Source: Neoechinorhynchus agilis
Taxonomy: Eukaryota > Acanthocephala
NCBI GenBank assembly: GCA_051530055.1
Contig: CM121342.1
Coordinates: 10,602,001 to 10,666,000 of the forward strand
Direction of reading: 5' to 3'
Length of the DNA stretch: 64,000 bases
Part shown: in pieces, positions 56,877-64,000 of the stretch
Numbering within the stretch: the stretch's first letter is position 1
Layout: each line of letters starts with the position of its first letter
The notes under the pieces: generated by a model
Database searches by the model: none
Seen by the model: only the letters and a program-made list of their open reading frames with translations
What the model was told of the DNA's origin: nothing
Translations under genes and position numbers: made by a program

Positions 56877-59800
56877 ATGGAAGTGTTACTCAATGCTCTC
56901 GAGAAAACTACGAGCTCTGATCCCGCCGAACTTCGATTCATCGATGGGTTTCTTCGGCAAGCTTCGTCCAACAACTACCCAGAATTTGTACTCCATTTAA
57001 GTTCAGTTCTATGCAATAGTGAAGCCAGTGATGTTGCAAGATTCCAAGCGGCTATACAGATTAAGAATTCGATCCGCTCAACCGATCCCAGCACACGGCG
57101 ATCGAACCTCGATCGTTGGCGAGCATTACCGGATGCGTTGAAACAACAAGTCCGTCGGAATTGTTTAGCCGCTCTCGGAACAGAGCGAAGACGCCCTTCT
57201 CAGGCTGCCCAATGTATTGGTGCCATCGCTTGCTGTGATTTCCCAATCAAAGCGTGGCCAGATCTCATTCCACAACTGTCAACCAATATCTTAAAGGTTG
57301 ATACTTCAGAGGCTTTAAGGATTTCTAGTCTTGAATCAATTGGTTACGTTTGCCAAGATCTGGATGATAGTGCAATCAATCCGGAGGATTCGAATAAGGT
57401 TTTGACTGCGATTGTACATGGAATGAGAGCTGGAGAAACAAGTGATGATGTTAAGTTGGCGGCAGCAAACGCTATGTTGAATTCCCTCGAATTCTGCCAA
57501 CGAAATTTTGAAGTGGATCGGGAACGGCATTATATCATGCAAGTCATCTGCGAATGTCAAAATCCTGAATTTCTCGGGTTTTTTGGCCGAATATTTTGTA
57601 GTACCCATCCCCTCGTTTGGTTATTCTTTCATTATTTCTCCCCCCCAATATTTCGCTTGTCGGATAACTGCGACATTTTCCCATGGGTTTGTCATTGTTT
57701 GCAAGTGTTAAATCCGTATTTTGGTTTCATATTCTTCCAAATGTCTTTTTTCGTAGCTGATGATTGTCGCCTACAAGAATCGCGTTAAGTTCTCAAAAGA
57801 TTTTACGTTATCTCAAACTATAATTTTGTAAACATATGCAAACGAGCTTTTTTAAATATTTTTCAAATCATATTATCGACGAATCCAGGATGTGTACGCA
57901 ATCCCAGAATGTAAAGATTCGCGTGGTTTCTCTACAAATTCTGGTAAAGGTGGTTAGCCTCTACTACGTCTACCTCGCTAGTTACATGGAGCGAGCATTG
58001 TTCGCCATAACGATGGATGCGATGCAAAGTCCGGTTGATGAAATAGCACTTCAAGGCATAGAATTCTGGAGTACTTTATGTGAGGAGGAACTGGTCATGA
58101 TGCTCAATGCGTCCACTAGCGACCAACCCTTAAAAGCGTCCAGTTCTCAGTACGCCGAAAAAGGCTGTGCGTATCTACTTCCAACACTACTCGAACGCCT
58201 TAAACATACCGCTGAAGAAATTTCGGATGACGATTGGAATCCCGCCAAAGCCGCCAGTGTATGTCTTCTTCTATTATCTGAATGTGTCGATAACAAAGTC
58301 GTTCAGCCCGTCGTTCAATTCGTCCAAACTAATTTAGGATCGAGTGCATGGAATTACAGGGAAGCCGCTATAATCGCATTTGGGTCAATCATGATCGGTC
58401 TCAATGCCGACATTCTGGTTGAATATGTTTCGGATGCTCTTCCCGTTCTACTTGGAATCGCCGTCCAAGATCCCAGTGAAGCCGTTCGTGATACAACCTT
58501 GTGGACAATTGGACGAATTTGCGACTCGGTGCATACGGTTGCATTGTCCGACACGTTTCTACCACAAATCGTTCAAGTACTCACATCAGCCGTCGAAGAG
58601 CAATCACCAAGAGTCGCCTATAACGCTTGCTGGGCTCTAGGAAGTCTTAGTGAAACTGCTTTCAGGCTTGCATTGGAATCAGAAGGTCTACCTACTGATG
58701 GTACACCTACATCGTACAGACTTAGCAGTGTCATCGCTCCCATAATTGAACATCTCATTCGAGCAACCGATAGACCCGATGCTAATGACCATAACTTATA
58801 TTATGCTGCTTATGAAACGATTTCCGCAATTGTACGATTCAGTCCAAAAGATTGCAATCCAATCATTGCTAAACTATATGAACTCATGGTTCAACGACTT
58901 TATCGGACAGTTGATCCAGCTTCTGCTTCGGCTGATGGTAATGCCGAAGTACAAGGTGTCATTTGCGCCACCCTGCAGGCCATTTTACTTAAAATCGATT
59001 TTGTTCAAGCGGAAAGAGCTTCCAGTCAACTTGTCGCATGTCTACTAGCGATCATTGGAACCAAAGATTCATCGGCCGCTCATGAGGATGCTATCACTAC
59101 CATTTCTGCTCTATGCGACAGTAAGTGTTTTTTCTTCCACTAAACCAATTTAAAAATTCTTTTACGATGTAAACGTGATTTCGAGACCTTTTGAAATATT
59201 TTAAAATCACATTTTCACAATTTCCATCAAGTTGTTTGTTAAGAGAGTAAATTCTTTGTTTTTTAAAAAAGAGGCTTTTCTAACTCCTTAATTTTCCGTT
59301 TTCTCTTTAACGATTACTATTTTTATTTATTGTCCCCATCTCTTTCGAACAGATATGACAACTCTATTTGTCGAGCACATTGATAAAATCCTAAATGTGG
59401 TGACATCGTCTATAAGCCGCACGGATTCCAAGCAGGTTTGTTTAATTTAACACAAAAACTTTTTTCGCTTAAACGCCAACTAGATCCAGTTGGCTGCGGT
59501 TGGATTATTTTCGGACATTTGCCGCATATCTATTCAATCTCCGAATTTGTCATTCTGTGAATCGTGTGTTCCGATTATTTTAAGTCAACTTTCGAATGAG
59601 AAAATCAATCGTGAAGTCAAATCTCAAATGTTGTCATCGATAGGAGACGTTGCCCTTTGTATGGGCATTCACTATACCAAATTCCTCGAACAAACGATGC
59701 AAGTTTTGACACAAGCAATGGTCATTAGTCTAAGTCAATCGAATTCAGCTGCTCAATCGGAATACAACGAATCTTTGTTGGATAATTGTCTTTTAGCCTT

Positions 59801-60323
59801 AGCAGGCATTCTGAACGGTGTCTTAGAACCAGCCGTGAATCCTTCAAACAGTCACGATCCCGTCTACGAACAAGTGTATTCGATCGCAACCCAATACACT
59901 GTATTTATGATTGATTACATCGAAGCTGTCCTTTCACGAGATGACATCAACGTCAGTACATCGAGTCAATCGGTCATTCTTGGAACATTAATAGATATTC
60001 TTTCTTCAAATCTTATGCAAGCCCGGGCTCATTTGAATTCCAAGAAATCCATTCACCATTACGCAGAAAGGTTGGCCATTATGACCGAAGCTCCCAAAGT
60101 ACAAAGAATGGCCGACTGGATTCGACAACATCTCAGATTCTCGAACATGCAAACTCACACTGCCTATCAGGATTCTATGCGCCCAACTTCCGGCGGAACA
60201 CCATACCAGTCAAATCAATTTAACTTGCCGGCTGTGGTACCGAATGTTCAATCAAACACTGGAGTGCTGGATTTGAGCGGTAGTACGGAAAACACGGCGA
60301 TGCTTCATACTTCTCACCAGTAA
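56877..60323 (+). CDS. KPNB1: importin subunit beta-1, four exons
   Basis: Importin-beta carries cargo through nuclear pores via HEAT repeats. Exons: 56877-57557, 57896-59120, 59353-59435, 59484-60323, total 942 residues (human 876). MEVLLNALEKTTSSD matches MELITILEKTVSPD; ARFQAAIQIKNSI, LGTERRRPSQAAQCIGAIAC, LESIGYVCQDLD, HGMRAGETSDDVKLAAANAM, FAITMDAMQSPVDEIALQGI, the acidic loop SDDDWNPAKAASVCLLLL, VQDPSEAVRDTTLWTIGRIC, and LAAVGLFSDICR are all in family order. Introns 2 and 3 are ordinary (A^GTAAGT...AACAG^; CAG^GTTTGT...CTAG^). At intron 1, excision of 57558-57895 yields CECTQSQNVKIRVVSLQ, the same length as human CEATQCPDTRVRVAALQ. The tail beyond the usual end is Gln/Ser/Thr-rich. Confidence 0.95.
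57558..57895 (+). other. importin-beta intron 1 with complementary ends
   Basis: The left arm ATCCTGAATTTCTCG (57562-57576) and, inverted, ATCCTGGATTCGTCG (57891-57877) match at 12 of 15 positions. Both edges carry TGT, so the cut is ambiguous by three bases, like a 3-bp target-site duplication. A GT-AG alternative exists (CTCGG^GTTTTT near 57576 with ATCCAG^G at 57888) and stays in frame, but adds nine residues to a HEAT repeat whose length is conserved. Confidence 0.5.
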
Positions 60324-60549
60324 ATGCGGTGGTATGGTGGATCAATGGAGAGACAGAAATGGTGTTCAATTAAAAAAATGAACTGCGCGGGCGCTAAAGT
60401 GAATGTTACACACACTGAGACGAAACATGAGAGCGAGAGAAATAGGGCGTTGATCTTCACATCAGTTTGTTTTTTGAGCATGCATATGTTTAAAATTTTA
60501 ATCGCTTAATAGTGAACTGTGGTGTGTACATAATCATCACCCGGTCGAA

Positions 60550-60800
60550 TTTTTCTTCGAAAACAATGATGAGGCGAGGTTATTTATTTCGAAATATCTC
60601 AAATAAATCAAATAGCTTATGACCGGGTGTGTACGGTCACTAAAAATATATACTTTGATTAACCCTAAAATATTTTCTCTGTCGATGATTAATCATTTTA
60701 TTCTTCGCGAAATATTTGAGGAAATCTCGCCTAAGTTTGGAAGCAATGATTGATAAGGCGAGGTTGCGAACAATAAAATGATTTTTAACCGGGTGGTGAT
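60550..60800. repeat. dispersed GAGGCGAGGTT repeat, two decayed copies
   Basis: At 60568 and 60755 GATGAGGCGAGGTT and GATAAGGCGAGGTT begin related blocks; TTGATTAACCCTAAAATATT is shared with 46530. The first copy has ATGATGAG rather than CTGATGAG, and stem II is decayed. Lies 230 bp beyond the importin stop. Confidence 0.55.
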
Positions 60801-61039
60801 TATGTTCACACCACAAGTCAAAAATTACCACCCCGATATGGATTTTCTCTCCATATGATTAATCGCTCAAAAACAGCTTTGTCGAATTAATCATTTAAAA
60901 AATGTCTCGAATTTCTACCGGAAAAAATCGCGACGTTCATTAGAAAATGAATTTAAAAATCATTATGATCGTTCTGAAGAAGTGATTCAAAGCTCAGAAA
61001 TCAAATAAAAGTTGCATTTATTTTTATCATTGGACAATT

Positions 61040-62030
61040 CGAAAAACAGTAGATGTGTCGTTGCCTGCGTTTTTAGGATCATTCGAAGGGAGTAGGGATC
61101 TGTTAAACCGTATATTGGGACCCATGTTCTGTTTAGCGGACGAATTTCTGCTAGCGAACCAGGAATGGTGGGAGAGGACGGGTTACAACCAAGTTCCCGT
61201 GAATGGCCTAAAGCAGTCTCTATCTGGGATAAATCTGTAGTCGCCCGAGCTCATAGTTCTCTAATTTCAGGCTCTCGCGACAAGGTCGACCGGGCTAAAT
61301 TGCTGGCAGTCTCTATAAGAGAATCGGGAGCATGGTTAGAAGCCCCTATCCATTGCATTCGCAGGAACACTCCTCGTAGACGAAGCAGTTCGGATCGGAG
61401 TTTCCCTCAGATTAGGTCTATCGATTTGTGTCGAACATCGTTGCCAGTTTGGAATGATCGTGGATCCACTGGGGAGACATGGTCTTGTTTGCAACAAATC
61501 AGGGGGTCGTTTCTCACGGCATGCTGAATTGAACGACGTAATTTCGCGTGCCCTAAATGCGATGAACGTCCCAAACATTTTAGAGCCAAGCAACCCGTGC
61601 CGACTCGATGGTCGTCGTCCGGATGGCGTAACTGTATTCCCGTGGCGAGAAGGCAAATGTTTTCTCTGGGACGCCACGTGTGTAGACACGTTCGCGGCAA
61701 GTAAAAGGAGGTTTGTGGTGCAGTCCCCAGGGGGAGAGCAGCTACTTCCGCGGAGGATCGAAAGGTGGCGAAATATAAAGAATTAAGTAGGTCTCACGTT
61801 TTTGTATCCTTCGGAGTGGAGACTCTTGGTGCGCTCGGTAGCTCGGCACTTAGATTTACGGAGTAGTTATCGAGTGGACTCCAGGCCAAGACAGAAAATA
61901 CAAGAGCTAGTGCCTTCCTGCGCCAAAACATTGGTCTCGCGATCCAAAGAGGAAGCGCAGCGAGTGTGATCACGACCACTGAGGGAAGAGCGATGCCTCT
62001 TCTTCGTGGACGGTGGTGATGGTTTAAACG
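61040..62030 (+). mobile_element. restriction-like-endonuclease LINE, longest C-terminal copy
   Basis: Blocks in order, in shifting frames: SLPAFLGSFEGSRDLLNRIL (about 61057); [19 protein letters not shown] (about 61297); [15 protein letters not shown] and [20 protein letters not shown] (about 61430-61470); [20 protein letters not shown] (about 61503); [40 protein letters not shown] and VDT (about 61562-61690); then FVSFGVETLGALG and FLRQNIGLAIQRGSAA (about 61800-61950). The RPDG...W...WDAT...DT arrangement resembles a PD-(D/E)xK endonuclease core. Frame changes mark it as dead. Its 3' end is near 62020, followed by an A-rich stretch. Confidence 0.85.
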
Positions 62031-62354
62031 TTTTATTATTGTGTGTGTAACAAAGTATAAAATAAACTGTTACTTATAAAAAAACTAAAAAGCTGAAATT
62101 ATATTTAAAAAAGGCGAAAGCGATTCCATGTTCTTGTTTTGTTATTTTCAGTAGAACGAAAGCAAAAAAAGGGCATTTCAGCAGAAACGTTAGGAAACGA
62201 GAAAATTCCCTTTTAATTTTTACGCCATAAACAAGCGCTTTATTGTTTAGGTACAAGAGATCCCTGATTATCGCGAGCATTGTGGTAGCCATCTAGCAAC
62301 AACTAGTTTGTTATTCGAAGTCTGCCTTCCAACTAGCACACGCTATCTATATAT
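62031..62354. other. unassigned stretch with a terminal-repeat motif
   Basis: At 62212-62236 stands TTTTTACGCCATAAACAAGC, the terminus of the MITE-like family at 52.1 kb. A short TATATATGTGTGTG tract precedes the next relic. Nothing coding. Confidence 0.45.
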
Positions 62355-62850
62355 GTGTGTGGTCCCAATCGATATTCAATGCGACACACATACTTTTATG
62401 TGTATGGCATGGATCGATACTTAGCGCGCATCACAGGCATCTTCAAAAGAAAACCGGAACAAATAACGTTTGCGAACGTAGTCTACCGCATCCCTTGCAA
62501 CAATTGCGAAATGGCCTACGTAGGTGAAACAATGCGGTGTTTAACGGCACGGATGCGGGAACACAAATACGCCTTACGATGTGGCGATACCACGTCAGCG
62601 ATTCTAAATCACGCTCACTTAACCACCCACTCAATAGGATTCGACAAGACCGACGTTCTCCGTACCGAAAGTAGAAAATTCCATCGACTTGTAAAAAAGA
62701 GTCGATACATATTGAAATGACCAACACGATGGAAGGGAACAAAGCAAAAGTTTCCCTCCAACTACCTGTAGTTGGCCTAAATGCACCCAGGAGGCTGGTC
62801 TTCGCCTACAAAGATGACACTCCCAGGTTCCCGAGTCAAAACGAACAATC
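62355..62850 (+). mobile_element. Penelope-like element relic, GIY-YIG endonuclease part
   Basis: Residues 39-110 of the frame read FANVVYRIPCNNCEMAYVGE (the GIY-YIG pair appears as VVY...AYVGE), TMRCLTARMREHKYALRCGD, SAILNHAHLTTHSIGFDKTD and VLRTESRKFHRLVKKSRYIL, the order of the GIY-YIG domain of Penelope-like elements, with catalytic Arg (TARMREH) and Glu region recognisable. The RT is missing, so this is a fragment of the 3' coding end. Coding-like sequence continues to about 62850. Confidence 0.85.
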
Positions 62851-63356
62851 ATGTGGTATGTGTTTGTGACAAATTCCTCTGTAATTTTTAGATTGAATTG
62901 GTCAAATAACTCGGATCCAATCAGTCGAAATATACATTCGTCTTTAACGGTCTCCCTCGGGTGTCGACAAGCGACCAAAACAACAACATATCCAACCACC
63001 AGAATGAAATCCTCAACCTAATAAAAAAGCGCCCTTCTAGTTGCTTAATCAAATACAAACAAGAATCGCAACTATCTCGTTTGAAATACTAATTGATTTT
63101 AAGTTCTGTCAAAATCTTTATTTCCGAGATCTTTCGCCGACTTACGGCTTAAAAAACTCAAGAATCTACAAAGGCGAGTAGAGATGTGAAGTAGCGACAT
63201 TGAAGTGTGGAAAGTTGGTGTAAGCTAATGTCTCCCCTCCCCGCGTTCCACTATGATTGTTGGGGATTTAAAAATATTGAGATCAGTTTTCCCTATAACA
63301 ATTACCGTTCACGCTACAACCAATATCTCGTGTATAAAATCGAAAATTAATTGCGA
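62851..63356. other. 3' flank of UBE2V with one hairpin arm
   Basis: A single minus-strand arm with GCCG, loop TAAGT, CGGC, GAAAG lies at 63129-63146, like the 46.1-kb element. Nothing coding. Confidence 0.45.
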
Positions 63357-63846
63357 TCACAAATACATGTCTCCATCGGCCGGTTGTTCAAGAGACCGAA
63401 TATTTGATGCTTTCATGGAATCACGAATATCCTTTAGAATATCCTTGATGCATTTATCCGGGGTCCACCCTTTGAGACTATACAAAGCGCTTGGATTAAC
63501 CTACACATTCAAAGACGGTCGAAGGTCAGCCATGATCGCTCCGACGCACCTTTCCAGTGCTTCCGACGTACGGAAGATTGACTTTGTTCACAAATCGAAT
63601 CATAGGCGGTTTGTTGGGATAATCAGGACCGCATTCAATCTTTAGAGAATACATCCGACCTTGGAACGTCGTCATATGAGGCCCAATAATCATTCCATTC
63701 CAATTCGTCATTGATGCATCGTCTTCGGTCTCAAGACCCCAACTTATAGTGCCGTCACTTCCGCCGCGGTTACTGTCTTCGTATTCATCCAGAAGCTTAA
63801 AACTCCGAGGAACCACCACACCCGAAGACTGATACGGCTTCCGCAT
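63357..63846 (-). CDS. UBE2V: UBE2V-type ubiquitin E2 variant
   Basis: UBE2V (Mms2/Uev1) pairs with Ubc13 to build Lys63-linked ubiquitin chains. Exon 1 is 63846-63550, exon 2 63500-63357, joined by a 49-nt GT-AG intron (GGAAAG^GTGCGT...GTGTAG^). 146 residues (human UBE2V2 145). VVVPRSFKLLDEYED, DGTISWGLETEDD, MTNWNGMIIGPHMTTFQGRM, YSLKIECGPDYPNKPPMIRF and the C-terminal YSLKGWTPDKCIKDILKDIR match family blocks. The E2 catalytic cysteine site (HPNI...C) is absent, as expected: the region reads LPYVGSTGKVNPSALYSL. The acceptor-like GAATTTTAG directly abuts the ATG. Confidence 0.95.
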
Positions 63847-63856
63847 CTAAAATTCG
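63847..63856 (-). promoter_or_regulatory. acceptor site directly at the UBE2V start
   Basis: Minus strand CGAATTTTAG abuts ATG at 63846. Trans-splice or 5'UTR-intron acceptor. Confidence 0.45.
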
Positions 63857-64000
63857 AGTAAAGCTGAAAATTTAAACTAATACAAAAAAGAGACAATCGA
63901 GTCCAGCGAGATCAAAAAAGGCAATCGACATCCACAACTTAAACGCCCCCCGAAGAAATGGAGGTGCCAAAAAACAAACGAACGAAACCCCTCAGCTTTT

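Noticed and set aside
57555-57892. GT-AG reading of importin-beta intron 1 (CTCGG^GTTTTT...ATCCAG^G)
   Set aside because: Not excluded, but it adds nine residues to a conserved HEAT repeat and the donor is poor, so the hairpin-ended excision was preferred.

Overview
The window is nuclear DNA of a metazoan. HCF-type, HIPK-like, MBLAC1-like and FRG1 genes occur together, genes are split by short introns (39-53 nt in several cases), and transposon relics are dense. Several genes have a pyrimidine-rich stretch ending in AG directly before the start codon (29235, 53851, 63847). That fits spliced-leader trans-splicing or short 5'UTR introns and makes a nematode-like worm plausible. The species cannot be named from the sequence.

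Layout. 1-6.8 kb is a LINE reverse-transcriptase relic, a broken AGC-kinase exon and gene-poor DNA. 6.8-10.5 kb holds an intronless membrane-protein gene, a perfect (TTA)n tract of about 128 units and an LTV1-type ribosome-assembly gene. 11-16.7 kb is a nest of three LINE types. 17-19.5 kb has a HIPK-like kinase and a histone H2A. 21-26.9 kb has an RTE-type LINE, hairpin repeats and a hAT relic. 27-29.9 kb has RTCB (tRNA ligase) divergent from an acidic orphan gene. 31.9-34.5 kb has an unrecognised minus-strand gene. 34.7-37.1 kb is a ~239-bp satellite array. 37.6-41.3 kb is HCF, 42.4-43.8 kb a membrane-protein orphan, 44.9-45.9 kb PPIE. 46-56 kb alternates hairpin repeats and a second RTE LINE with MBLAC1 and FRG1. 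56.9-60.3 kb is importin-beta, 61-62.8 kb LINE and Penelope-like relics, and 63.4-63.8 kb a UBE2V gene.

The most interesting signal concerns introns. LTV1, UBE2V, the 31.9-kb gene and two importin-beta introns splice with ordinary GT-AG sites. At four other junctions (RTCB, PPIE, importin-beta intron 1, HCF intron 1) the excision that best restores the conserved protein does not use a usual GT-AG pair. Instead the intron ends are complementary to each other and could fold into a terminal hairpin. The arms differ from intron to intron, so it is the structure that is shared. PPIE and RTCB are the strong cases; importin-beta and HCF have possible GT-AG alternatives. This resembles the non-conventional introns of euglenids and the transposon-like non-canonical introns of some larvaceans.

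A second theme is a set of dispersed, mostly inverted repeats that carry a hammerhead-like core: CTGANGA, one extra base, a short stem, then GAAA. The stem sequence varies between copies while pairing is kept. A Penelope-like GIY-YIG fragment is present at 62.4 kb, and Penelope-like elements are known to carry hammerhead motifs. The host genes are mostly housekeeping (RNA ligation, splicing-associated isomerase, ribosome assembly, nuclear import, chromatin, ubiquitin). No operon or pathway cluster is evident.
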